Source: Sporobacter sp963677825 (GTDB lineage Bacteria > Bacillota > Clostridia > Oscillospirales > Oscillospiraceae). From it: a stretch of DNA of 64,000 nt. Made by a program: the position numbers and the translations under genes. The notes beneath the pieces are model-generated. The model was given only the letters and a program-made list of their open reading frames with translations, was not told the DNA's origin and searched no databases. The stretch lies in NCBI GenBank assembly GCA_963677825.2, contig CAXXEF010000001.1, positions 1,984,001-2,048,000 on the forward strand, read 5' to 3'. Below are positions 8,626 through 16,156 of the stretch, in pieces; position 1 is the first letter of the stretch, and each line of letters begins with the position of its first letter.

Positions 8626-9579
8626 TCAATCGTGCGGCGTCGCGGATTGATTACCGGCTTGAAGCAGACGCCGTTTATGTGATTGACGCCACAACAGCTT
8701 TTCAATGTAGTAGGTAAGTACCGTGAACAATCCGATGATCGACCCGTACGTCAGCAGTACGCTGGCTGTGCCGGCGGACTCCTCACCGCTGCGGCCCATA
8801 CCGTTGCCATGACCATTACCGCCGCCGAGGCCGTGCCCGCCCTCCACACCGTCTTCGATGATGTGGCTGTCCAGCTCGGCGCTCTCATGCTCTTCAAGCA
8901 GTTCGGCGTCGTCATCACTGCCATGAATCAACGCGTCTGACTCTACGCCGCGTGTGCTGTCCAGGGGATCTATATAATCCGAATTACCGTTAACCGTCTG
9001 CGTCTCGAGCGATTCGAAAGGCAACGTCAGCCAGCCGGCAAAGCTCGAGGTCACCACGCTGTATCCGCCGTATACGGCAATGGCCAGAACCAGCACAAGG
9101 CTCAGCACTTTAGAGAGTACTGCAGGCAACTTGATAAGCCGCTTGAACATGCCGGTAACAAAGCACCAATGTAATCCCAAATGGATGCCGACTATTATCA
9201 AAGAATAAGCCGACGCGCTGTAGTGTACAATCTTCCAGGTATGTGCATCGGTAACCGAGAGGTTAGTGAATACTACTTTAGAAATGAGTATCCCGGATAC
9301 CAAAATAGCAGTAATACCAATGAGCAACAATAAATCTATAACATAACAAAACCGTAGCTTAAAGCTAAACTTCTTCTTAAAAAGTCTTTTTGAAACGGCG
9401 GCAATCCATCTCCAGTTGATCAGCTTGTGGATTAAGAAAATCCCGCAGGCGATTAATCCGCCGAGCTCGTGAAAGGTAATGCTGATGACCCTCGCCTGAT
9501 ACATTAAGAGCAGCAATACGGTCATGATCACATCCAGAACGATCTTAATGATTTTAATACGTCGGCTTGCGCGATCCAT
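8626..9579 (-). CDS. DUF4405-type membrane protein, probable b-type cytochrome-like anchor
   Basis: A ~317-residue protein. The N-terminal half has about four membrane helices with histidines in the right place for heme: ITFHELGGLIACGIFLIHKL and YSLIIVGIHLGLHWC. This is the DUF4405 pattern, a family linked in the literature to flavinylated electron-transfer systems. A further helix follows, then a long acidic extracellular part and a Gly/His-rich stretch (GGHGLGGGNGHGNGMG) before a last helix. The start is taken at ATG 9579, preceded by GGGGAGA. The extracellular region contains no FMN-binding motif that I can see. It is convergent with the NCS2 permease, and no partner is adjacent. Confidence 0.6.
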   Translation of the reverse strand: MDRASRRIKIIKIVLDVIMTVLLLLMYQARVISITFHELGGLIACGIFLIHKLINWRWIAAVSKRLFKKKFSFKLRFCYVIDLLLLIGITAILVSGILISKVVFTNLSVTDAHTWKIVHYSASAYSLIIVGIHLGLHWCFVTGMFKRLIKLPAVLSKVLSLVLVLAIAVYGGYSVVTSSFAGWLTLPFESLETQTVNGNSDYIDPLDSTRGVESDALIHGSDDDAELLEEHESAELDSHIIEDGVEGGHGLGGGNGHGNGMGRSGEESAGTASVLLTYGSIIGLFTVLTYYIEKLLWRQSHKRRLLQAGNQSATPHD

Positions 9580-9739
9580 ATATAAATCTCCCCGCTTTAT
9601 AAATATTGATATAATTATATTGTATTGAAAAGTGTGTTTATAGTGTGTCATTACTGTGAAGGATTTGTTGATTTACGGGTATGGTTAATCCTTGCCCCTT
9701 CAATACCGTCACAAATATGTACCCTTGAGAAAGGTGGAC

Positions 9740-9787
9740 ATGATACAACTTAAAGCAACATACCAAAACGTTCCTGAAATGGCTTGA
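9740..9787 (+). other. 15-codon ORF with ribosome site, possible leader or gene remnant
   Basis: AAAGGTGG is followed by an ATG and the peptide MIQLKATYQNVPEMA, then a stop and, 20 bp later, a perfect hairpin terminator. It may be a leader peptide, the stub of a deleted gene or chance. The rest of 9580-9878 shows nothing else recognisable. Confidence 0.2.
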
Positions 9788-9806
9788 CGTCATTATTGAT
9801 TGATTT

Positions 9807-9837
9807 AAAACCTGTATCCGCTTAGGATACAGGTTTT
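9807..9837. terminator. Bidirectional intrinsic terminator
   Basis: The arms AAAACCTGTATCC and GGATACAGGTTTT with loop GCTTA have A and T runs on both sides. The terminator can serve the leftward short ORF at 9879-9983 and anything entering from the left. Confidence 0.8.
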
Positions 9838-9878
9838 TATGCTTGACGTTAATATCGGTTTGAACGGCTGAGTTGAGG

Positions 9879-9983
9879 CTAGGCGGGCAGTGTATTATAA
9901 CCGGAGATCAGCCACGTCACTTTTTTGAAGCTGACGAAGTAAGCGATCACGACTAATAGGGCGGCCGGTATAAAAAAGATCAC
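9879..9983 (-). CDS. Short membrane ORF resembling the N-terminus of DUF3784 proteins (possible remnant)
   Basis: GTG at 9983, preceded by GGAGG at 9994-9998, opens a 34-residue ORF with one membrane helix (IFFIPAALLVVIAYFV) and then SFKKVTWLISGYNT. The helix plus K-x-T-W-L-I-S-G-Y-N-T pattern is that of the start of DUF3784 proteins, which normally have about 100 residues and three helices. The stop after NTLPA leaves only the first third, so this may be a truncated remnant or a genuinely short membrane peptide. Function unknown. Confidence 0.4.
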   Translation of the reverse strand: MIFFIPAALLVVIAYFVSFKKVTWLISGYNTLPA

Positions 9984-10006
9984 AGCAGCATCGCCTCCAT
10001 TGATGG

Positions 10007-10732
10007 TTATTCCGGTTTAAACGAACTCGGCTTAAGGTCGAGCGTGGCGTTGTAGTCCGCTTCGGTCGTCTTTTTGCCGGTGACGGGGTGGACGAAGTGG
10101 CAGGGATAAATGTAGCCGGAGGGATACTGCGTATTGTATTCGGCCCAGATGTCGGGGCTGAGATGTATATTCATACCGCTGCTGGATGAACCGTCGGGCT
10201 TGGCTATGTCCGGCGGCGTCGGCTTATACGCATAGTGCATCTGGAAGGCCAGCTTGAGAATCTTCCAGACGCCGCCTTGCTTGAGGTAATCCATTTCATA
10301 GACGACGCACATGTACATCGGGTCGATGGTGCCGTTTTTTGCCGATGCGCTGATGATACCGTAGCCATACCAACGGCCTTTGGCCGTCAGGCCGTCATCG
10401 CTGAGCGTGATGACAGGCGAGATCTGCATGACCTGATGCAAAAAATCCGGTTTGGCGTAACGCATACGTCCGAAATAGCGCCGTACGCCCTCAATGCCCA
10501 GATACGTGCCCTCGACGTACGTTGCGGACACCTCAGGATGGTCGGCGAACAGGTCGATGATCTCCTCGCTCATCCAGTGCTCGAGATAGTAGCCATAGGC
10601 GTTTTGAAGGCGCTTGATTGCCTCGATGTCCTCGAGTGCGGTGAGACGCTTGGTCTTGTCGTCAAGCTGAAGCTTCAGCGCAGAGACGGCGGCTTCCAGC
10701 TGTGCCAGACGTTGCTCGGTCGACTGATCCAT
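10007..10732 (-). CDS. SnoaL-like (NTF2-fold) domain protein
   Basis: A 241-residue protein with an N-terminal coiled coil (STEQRLAQLEAAVSALKLQL, about residues 3-35), then a SnoaL-like cone-shaped domain: IEAIKRLQNAYGYYLEHW, LFADHPEVSATYVEGTYLG and GVRRYFGRM are characteristic. The last ~70 residues (YPCHFVHPVTGKKTTEADY) are an extension beyond the usual domain. AGGAGGATTTGTT precedes ATG 10732, which is preferred over an upstream in-frame start. SnoaL-like proteins include small-molecule isomerases, hydratases and lyases; no specific substrate can be named. It has its own promoter candidate and follows the nitrogen-fixation side genes only after a terminator. Confidence 0.7.
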   Translation of the reverse strand: MDQSTEQRLAQLEAAVSALKLQLDDKTKRLTALEDIEAIKRLQNAYGYYLEHWMSEEIIDLFADHPEVSATYVEGTYLGIEGVRRYFGRMRYAKPDFLHQVMQISPVITLSDDGLTAKGRWYGYGIISASAKNGTIDPMYMCVVYEMDYLKQGGVWKILKLAFQMHYAYKPTPPDIAKPDGSSSSGMNIHLSPDIWAEYNTQYPSGYIYPCHFVHPVTGKKTTEADYNATLDLKPSSFKPE

Positions 10733-10793
10733 AACAAATCCTCCTGAAAATGATGATTGTTTATGCAAAAGTGTACGCGCAGATTCCAGTATT

Positions 10794-10823
10794 AGTATCC
10801 GTCGCCGGGGGTCACTTTGTCAA
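10794..10823 (-). promoter_or_regulatory. Promoter candidate of the SnoaL-like gene
   Basis: On the minus strand, TTGACA (10823-10818), 18 bp, GATACT (10799-10794), 60 bp upstream of the start codon. The -35 box is perfect. Confidence 0.45.
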
Positions 10824-10959
10824 CATGGATTTTTTCGGTTGGGTGCACCGGCCGGCGACGGTGTTTTGTGAACGGAATGATAGATAAGCGAATCGAAGCT
10901 AAAAGCGGCGGCTTGAGCCAAGAGGCATATATCTTTTCGCCCAGAACAGTAGCGAATTA

Positions 10960-10991
10960 AAACAGTCCGCCTGTTGACAGGCGGACTGTTT
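10960..10991 (-). terminator. Intrinsic terminator of the leftward anfO-like operon
   Basis: The arms AAACAGTCCGCCTG and CAGGCGGACTGTTT with loop TTGA, followed on the minus strand by TTTAAT, lie just beyond the stop at 11009. Confidence 0.8.
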
Positions 10992-11008
10992 AATCATGTG
11001 GATTAAGT

Positions 11009-11986
11009 TTAGGACTTTTTGTCGGTGCACAAGCTGCAGCTGGCGCAGGCGTCCGGCGAGCAGCCCGGCTGCGCGGTGTCGGGGAAAACCATAAAATCGT
11101 CGTCAAAGGATAGCTCGGCAGCGTCGTCCAGTCCGGCTTTGATGGTGACGGTTTTCGCCGCGTAATCAAACGTGAGCCGGACGGGGAGCGTTTCGGCCAG
11201 CTCCTCATCGTCGGTGCGCAGTTCCATCGTTTTAAAAGTCAGCGACGCACCGTCGGATTTGCGTGTGACAAACAGACGGTCAGACGTTGTGACAGCGGTG
11301 ACGCGCCCGTCAAGATCAAAGCGCAGTGAATTGGAGTCGGCGTTGACGCCGATGGCCGAGATGTCAAAGGCGCTTAGACGCCCGGCCGGTGTGTCGACGG
11401 GTACAGACTTGGCCGGTTCGACGGATTCAAGCGTGCCGTCTTCAAACATGGACAAGCCGGTACGCACCGGCACCACACCGACGGCGGGGCAGGTCACGTC
11501 GATCGTTTCGCCGGGGAACAGCGTGATGCTCTTGATCTGCCCGCTTTTGTAAAAGCAGATGCCCGTCAGCATCGCCGAGAACGCCGTAAAATCAAACGCA
11601 AACGACAAGGGGATGTTAAGTTCGCGCTCGTCATCTTCGGTCCAGTAGCCGGTGATTTTCCCGTCGAGCGGGAAGACGCGCTTGAGCTCGCCCGTATCGT
11701 AAAACGTCACAAGCTCCGCCGGCAGCTCGCCGATGGGCGTGCGTACATCCTGCTGTTCTTCAAGTGAGACGGCGCGCACCGTACTGCCTGGATGAAACGT
11801 GACGGACGCCTTGTGTTTGCGCCGCGGCGTGTCTTCGCTGTAAAACGGGACGAGGTCACCTGCATGCGTTACAAGCATGTTCTTTTCGCTCAGCCGCAGG
11901 CTCTTAATGCCGCCGTTTGGTGTGCGCTCGACGCGTGTCACGCCGCTGAAGACGCCGAACGGCGTCTGGATTGTTTCGCTTTTCAT
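11009..11986 (-). CDS. Unrecognised protein with repeated Gly-turn strands and a C-terminal Cys cluster, co-transcribed with the anfO-like gene
   Basis: This 325-residue soluble protein has no family name that I recognise. Short repeats of the form F-x-x-x-G-x-(L/I)-(K/E)-x-(V/I) recur (TFYDTGELKRV, CFYKSGQIKSI, SMFEDGTLESV, RFDLDGRVTAV), suggesting a beta-rich, MORN-like architecture. The last 21 residues contain Cys309, Cys314, Cys317 and Cys320 (CSPDACASCSLC), a CX4CX2CX2C arrangement that could hold a metal or Fe-S centre. The gene starts 7 bp after the stop of the anfO-like gene, so the two form one transcript divergent from nifH. By position it is probably a nitrogenase accessory protein; this is inference only. 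Confidence 0.6.
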   Translation of the reverse strand: MKSETIQTPFGVFSGVTRVERTPNGGIKSLRLSEKNMLVTHAGDLVPFYSEDTPRRKHKASVTFHPGSTVRAVSLEEQQDVRTPIGELPAELVTFYDTGELKRVFPLDGKITGYWTEDDERELNIPLSFAFDFTAFSAMLTGICFYKSGQIKSITLFPGETIDVTCPAVGVVPVRTGLSMFEDGTLESVEPAKSVPVDTPAGRLSAFDISAIGVNADSNSLRFDLDGRVTAVTTSDRLFVTRKSDGASLTFKTMELRTDDEELAETLPVRLTFDYAAKTVTIKAGLDDAAELSFDDDFMVFPDTAQPGCSPDACASCSLCTDKKS

Positions 11987-11993
11987 AATATAG

Positions 11994-12617
11994 TCACCTC
12001 ACACAGTTTGATTTGCGCACGACGGCGTCTAACCCGCCGCCGTCCGCTGGTGTCGTCTTTACTTCATAGTAGCAGTCCGCTTCGAGCCAGGGCGGCACGT
12101 GCGCGCAACGCAGGTGCAGTTCAAAAAACGTCGTCGAAGCCAAAAAATCTTGGAGTGCCTTTTTAGACGAGACGTCGGGTCGCGCCTCTTGCAGGCGGAT
12201 CAAATCCAGTGCGTAAACACCGGGCACGTCAGTTTCGACGGGATACTCCGGCACCTTGAACGCTGCTGAGTGCGCCGACTCCTCGGCGCGCGCGACGTCG
12301 GAGACGATGGCGTCCAGCGTATCCCGCGCGATATCGGGCGACTCAAAGATCGAGAAGCCGAGGCGGTGGAACTCGTTGTACGCCAGCCCCGACACCTGCG
12401 TCCCGACGAGGATGCGGCACGTTCCAAGCGCGTCGGCAATTTGACGGACATTTTTCCGCACATCGGCAATACCGCCGCCCTCGAAGTTGACATAAAATCG
12501 TTTTGATACCCGCCAATCGTCGCCGGATTTCTCCATAACGGCAATCGAGTCGAATGCGTCAAATGAAGCTAAGTCGCGCTCGTCTTTCATAATTACGGCT
12601 AAATATGTATTAATCAT
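11994..12617 (-). CDS. AnfO-like protein (iron-only nitrogenase accessory family)
   Basis: A 207-residue protein. The order of features fits the AnfO family as I know it: an N-terminal part with IAVMEKSGDDWRV, a central stretch LGTCRILVGTQVSGLAYNEF then LGFSIFE, and a C-terminal FFELHLRCAHVPPWLEADC. AnfO is encoded next to iron-only nitrogenase structural genes in Azotobacter and Rhodobacter; its role is not settled. Here it is divergent from a nifHDK set that has no anfG delta subunit, which makes its presence notable. ATG 12617 follows GAGGG with suitable spacing. It leads the downstream Cys-tailed protein gene. Confidence 0.65.
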   Translation of the reverse strand: MINTYLAVIMKDERDLASFDAFDSIAVMEKSGDDWRVSKRFYVNFEGGGIADVRKNVRQIADALGTCRILVGTQVSGLAYNEFHRLGFSIFESPDIARDTLDAIVSDVARAEESAHSAAFKVPEYPVETDVPGVYALDLIRLQEARPDVSSKKALQDFLASTTFFELHLRCAHVPPWLEADCYYEVKTTPADGGGLDAVVRKSNCVR

Positions 12618-12664
12618 AATGGGAAACCCTCGTTAATGAAATTCAACATAACAATATATGCATA

Positions 12665-12693
12665 ATTGTATTTGCGCGATTTTATAATGTCAA
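12665..12693 (-). promoter_or_regulatory. Promoter of the anfO-like operon
   Basis: On the minus strand, TTGACA (12693-12688), 17 bp, TACAAT (12670-12665). This is a near-consensus housekeeping promoter about 48 bp from the start codon. Confidence 0.65.
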
Positions 12694-12707
12694 CACAAAA
12701 CGTGGAT

Positions 12708-12728
12708 ATTGTGCCGATATGGCACAAT
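12708..12728. promoter_or_regulatory. Perfect dyad between the divergent anfO-like and nif transcripts (operator candidate)
   Basis: ATTGTGCC-GATAT-GGCACAAT has 8-bp perfect arms around a 5-bp centre. It lies 15 bp upstream of the -35 box of the anfO-like promoter and about 60 bp upstream of the nifH -35 box. The position suits a regulator that controls both directions, for example in response to nitrogen or metal status. The protein that binds is unknown. Confidence 0.5.
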
Positions 12729-12787
12729 TCTGTAGATGTTACATAAAAAACGCAAAAAACTACCGCCTTTTTTGAAGATCCGATGTA

Positions 12788-12816
12788 TTGTAGCGCGGCG
12801 AAAGCTCTTATATAAT
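12788..12816 (+). promoter_or_regulatory. Promoter of the nif operon
   Basis: TTGTAG (12788-12793), 17 bp, TATAAT (12811-12816), leaving a ~95-nt untranslated leader before nifH. This is a housekeeping-type promoter; no sigma-54 -24/-12 box is seen, as expected for Clostridia. Confidence 0.6.
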
Positions 12817-12916
12817 CAAAATACATTCGAAAACGTTTTACCCGGGGACAAAGGGGTTCGCTAGGCTGATGCTGTGCGGATCCCTTATTATTTTTCAGAA
12901 AATGGAGGTCTGAATT

Positions 12917-13738
12917 ATGAGACAGGTTGCAATATACGGAAAAGGCGGCATCGGTAAGTCGACGACCACACAGAACCTTAACGCCGGCCTCGGCGAGATG
13001 GGCAAGAACATTATGATCGTCGGCTGCGACCCGAAAGCCGATTCGACGCGGCTGATTCTTGGCGGATTAGCGCAGCAGACGGTGCTGGATACCTTGCGTG
13101 AAGAGGGCGACGACATCGAGCTCGATCTCGTCATGAAAGAGGGCTTCTCCGGCATTAAGTGCGTGGAATCGGGCGGCCCGGAGCCGGGCGTCGGCTGTGC
13201 CGGCCGCGGCATTATCACCTCGATTAATCTGCTTGAGCGTCTCGGCGCGTATGAAGCCGATCTCGACTATGTATTTTATGACGTACTCGGCGACGTCGTC
13301 TGCGGCGGCTTTGCGATGCCGATCCGCGAGGGCAAAGCCCGCGAGATTTACATCGTCTGTTCCGGCGAAATGATGGCGATGTACGCTGCCAACAACATCT
13401 CCAAGGGCATCATGAAATTTGCCAATACCGGTGGCGTCCGCCTCGGCGGGCTCATCTGTAACTCGCGTAAAGTCGACGGTGAAGCCGAGCTCGTCAGCGC
13501 GTTTGCCAAAGAGCTGGGGACGCAGATGATCCATTTTGTCCCGCGTGACAACATGGTTCAGCGCGCGGAGATCAACAAAAAGACCGTCATCGAGTACGAG
13601 CCCACCTGTGATCAGGCCGGCGAGTACCGTCAGCTGGCGGAGAAAATCGACGGCAACGACATGTTCGTCGTGCCCAAGCCGCTGACGCAGGATCGGCTCG
13701 AAGAGCTGCTCATGGAACACGGTATTCTCGACATTTAG
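12917..13738 (+). CDS. nifH: Nitrogenase iron protein NifH
   Basis: A 273-residue Fe protein, the ATP-dependent electron donor to dinitrogenase that also takes part in cofactor assembly. Visible: P-loop GKGGIGKST (9-17), switch residues in GCDPKADST, GVGCAGRGIIT with the first cluster cysteine and the arginine that other species ADP-ribosylate, and DVLGDVVCGGFAMPIRE with the second cluster cysteine. Residues such as FSGIKCVESGG match the anaerobe-type (cluster II/III) NifH rather than the proteobacterial one. A strong GGAGGT precedes the ATG. It is the first gene of the nif operon. Confidence 0.97.
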   Translation: MRQVAIYGKGGIGKSTTTQNLNAGLGEMGKNIMIVGCDPKADSTRLILGGLAQQTVLDTLREEGDDIELDLVMKEGFSGIKCVESGGPEPGVGCAGRGIITSINLLERLGAYEADLDYVFYDVLGDVVCGGFAMPIREGKAREIYIVCSGEMMAMYAANNISKGIMKFANTGGVRLGGLICNSRKVDGEAELVSAFAKELGTQMIHFVPRDNMVQRAEINKKTVIEYEPTCDQAGEYRQLAEKIDGNDMFVVPKPLTQDRLEELLMEHGILDI

Positions 13739-13812
13739 ACGACGCAACGGTTCGTCGGTGAACTGTTATTTTAAGATGCGAAATAGTTAGTAAAAAGGTT
13801 AGGAGTATGGAT

Positions 13813-14136
13813 ATGCTATTGATTCGTGCAATCATCCGCCCTGAAAAAACGGGCGTTGTTATGTCGGAGCTGATCGCGGCGGGTTTTCCGGCGCTGACCA
13901 AGCTGGACGTTTATGGACGCGGCAAGCAAAAGGGCATTACTGTCGGTGAAATCCACTACGACGAGATCCCGAAGGAAATGCTGATGGTCGTGTGTAACGA
14001 CGAGGACAAAGACGATATCATCCGCGTGATCATGCGTTACGCACGCACCGGCGAGGGCACGTTCGGCGACGGTCGTATTTTCATTTCGCCGGTTGAGGAG
14101 GCGTACACGGTCAGTACCGGAAAGACGGGCCTGTAA
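13813..14136 (+). CDS. nifI1: NifI1, PII-family nitrogenase regulator
   Basis: A ~107-residue PII-like protein. With NifI2 it switches off dinitrogenase directly when ammonia is available, as shown in methanogens. Visible: start MLLIRAIIRPEK, T-loop YGRGKQKGITVGEIHYDE without the uridylylated Tyr pattern of GlnB, and C-terminal GEGTFGDGRIFISPVEEAY. ATG 13813 is chosen over 13807 because GGAG at 13802-13805 is too close to the first one and family members begin at this point. Its place between nifH and nifI2/nifD is the usual order in Clostridia and Archaea. Confidence 0.93.
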   Translation: MLLIRAIIRPEKTGVVMSELIAAGFPALTKLDVYGRGKQKGITVGEIHYDEIPKEMLMVVCNDEDKDDIIRVIMRYARTGEGTFGDGRIFISPVEEAYTVSTGKTGL

Positions 14137-14150
14137 ACGGAGGAGAACCG

Positions 14151-14534
14151 ATGAAAGAGATTATGGCGATTATCCGCATGAATATGGTCAACCCGACGAA
14201 AACGGCGCTGGCCAATGCGGGATTCCCCGCTTTTTCCTGCCGCAAATGCCTGGGCAGAGGCAAAAAAAGCATCGATATGGGTCTGGTGCAATCGATCATG
14301 GAAACAGGAGAACCACCAGTAGACGCCGTCGGCGAGCATCTGACGGAATACGCCCGGCTTATTGCTAAACGCCTGTTTACGATCATCGTGAACGACGATA
14401 TGGTCGACGAGGCCGTGCAGATTATTATCGATACGAATCAGACGGGCAACCCGGGCGACGGTAAGATTTTCGTCTTGCCGATCATGGAGGCGTACACCGT
14501 GCGCACCGGCGAGTCCACCACGGACGCATATTAG
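14151..14534 (+). CDS. nifI2: NifI2, PII-family nitrogenase regulator
   Basis: A 127-residue PII-like protein, the 2-oxoglutarate/ATP-sensing partner of NifI1. Visible: MKEIMAIIRMNMVNPTKTAL, FSCRKCLGRGKK in the T-loop region, and GNPGDGKIFVLPIMEAYTVR at the C-terminus. It is 14 bp from nifI1 and 14 bp from nifD, so the genes are co-transcribed. It is longer than NifI1, as usual, because of the insertion around GEPPVDAVGEHL. Confidence 0.93.
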   Translation: MKEIMAIIRMNMVNPTKTALANAGFPAFSCRKCLGRGKKSIDMGLVQSIMETGEPPVDAVGEHLTEYARLIAKRLFTIIVNDDMVDEAVQIIIDTNQTGNPGDGKIFVLPIMEAYTVRTGESTTDAY

Positions 14535-14548
14535 GCAGGTGACAGATT

Positions 14549-16156
14549 ATGAATGAAAAGACAAGGATGCTGGACAAATATTCGTCCCGTGTTTATAAAA
14601 ACCGCAAAGAGCATGTCCTGCAAATCGAAAACGCGCCGAGTGACCAGTCGATTACGGCCAATACGCGTACGGTGCCCGGCATCATCACCAATCGCGGCTG
14701 CTGCTACGCCGGCTGCAAGGGCGTCGTCGTCGGGCCGCTGAAAGATGCGCTCGTTATCACGCACGGCCCGATCGGCTGCGGCTACTACAGCTGGGGCACA
14801 CGGCGCAACAAAGCCGTCGCGGAAGAGGGCGGACAGAACTACATCCCATACTGCTTCTCGACCGACATGCAAGAGTCGGACATCGTGTTCGGCGGCGAAA
14901 AGAAGCTAGAAAAAGCCATAGCGGAAGCCATGGAGATATTCAGCCCCTCGACGATTATGATCTGCTCGACGTGCCCGATCGGCCTGATCGGTGATGATGT
15001 CGAAGCGGTCGCCAAGCGTACGGAGGAGAAATACGGCATACAGTGCATCGGCTTCTCCTGCGAAGGGTACAAGGGCGTTTCACAGTCGTCGGGTCACCAT
15101 ATTGCCAACAACGGTCTGATGAAGCACATCATCGGCACCGGCGACAAACGCCCGACCGGCAAGTTTTCGCTGAACATTCTGGGCGAATACAACATCGGCG
15201 GCGACGGCTGGGAGCAGGAACGGATCCTCAAGCGCATCGGCTACGAGGTCGTGACCGTCTTCACCGGCGACGGCGCGGTCGAGACCATGAAAAACGCGCA
15301 TCTGGCCGACCTCAACCTCGTCATGTGCCACCGCTCGATCAACTACGTGGCCGAGATGATGAAGGACAAATACGGCATCGAATGGCTGAAGGTCAATTTC
15401 ATCGGCGTCGGCGCGACGATTGAGTCGCTGCGCAATATTGCCAAGTACTTCGGCGATCCCGAGCTCATTGAGCGTACCGAAGAAGTCATCCGCGACGAGC
15501 TGGGCGAAATTATGGACGACGTTGAATACTACAAAGCCAAGCTCAAGGGCAAGACGGCCGGCATTTTCGTCGGCGGCTCGCGCTCGCACCACTATCAGGC
15601 GCTTTTACGCGATTTCGGCGTCGAGACCATCATCGCCGGCTACGAATTTGCCCATCGTGACGATTACGAAGGCCGCGAGGTCCTCCCGACGATCAAGGAG
15701 GATGCCGACAGCAAGAACATCGAGACCTTGACGATGGAACCGGATCCGGCGCTGTACAATCCGCGCTTGACAGAAGAACAGCGCGCAAAGCTGCAAGAAG
15801 AGATCCCGCTCGACGCGTACAGCGGTATGATCCGCGAAATGAAAGACGGCTACGTCGTCATCGATGACTACAACCACTTTGAGACAGAAATGGTCATCAA
15901 GCTCTTAAAACCCGACATTTTCTTCTCAGGCATCAAGGATAAATACATCATCCAGAAGGCCGGCACCCCGTCGCGCCAGATGCACTCGTACGACTACTCC
16001 GGCCCGTACGCGGGCTTCCGCGGCGCTGTCAACTTTGCCAAGGACATCTCCATGGCCATCTTTACCAACGCGTGGGCGTTCGTCGTGCCGCCATGGAAAT
16101 CCAAGCCGATGCTGGAAGGCGTCGTCGACGCATCGGGAGGTGAACAGGCATGCTAG
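14549..16156 (+). CDS. nifD: Nitrogenase molybdenum-iron protein alpha chain NifD
   Basis: A 535-residue alpha subunit. P-cluster ligands correspond to Cys51 (RGCCYAGCKG), Cys77 (GPIGCGYYSW) and Cys142 (CPIGLIGDD). FeMo-cofactor ligands correspond to Cys260 (MCHRSINYV) and His479 (HSYDYSGPY). The catalytic-pocket Gln179 and His183 (VSQSSGHH) and an Arg345 near the cofactor are kept. About 50 residues inserted around 375-430 are typical of the C. pasteurianum-type enzyme. The stop overlaps nifK by 7 bp, leaving no room for a delta-subunit gene, so this is read as a molybdenum enzyme in spite of the neighbouring anfO-like gene. Confidence 0.94.
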   Translation: MNEKTRMLDKYSSRVYKNRKEHVLQIENAPSDQSITANTRTVPGIITNRGCCYAGCKGVVVGPLKDALVITHGPIGCGYYSWGTRRNKAVAEEGGQNYIPYCFSTDMQESDIVFGGEKKLEKAIAEAMEIFSPSTIMICSTCPIGLIGDDVEAVAKRTEEKYGIQCIGFSCEGYKGVSQSSGHHIANNGLMKHIIGTGDKRPTGKFSLNILGEYNIGGDGWEQERILKRIGYEVVTVFTGDGAVETMKNAHLADLNLVMCHRSINYVAEMMKDKYGIEWLKVNFIGVGATIESLRNIAKYFGDPELIERTEEVIRDELGEIMDDVEYYKAKLKGKTAGIFVGGSRSHHYQALLRDFGVETIIAGYEFAHRDDYEGREVLPTIKEDADSKNIETLTMEPDPALYNPRLTEEQRAKLQEEIPLDAYSGMIREMKDGYVVIDDYNHFETEMVIKLLKPDIFFSGIKDKYIIQKAGTPSRQMHSYDYSGPYAGFRGAVNFAKDISMAIFTNAWAFVVPPWKSKPMLEGVVDASGGEQAC

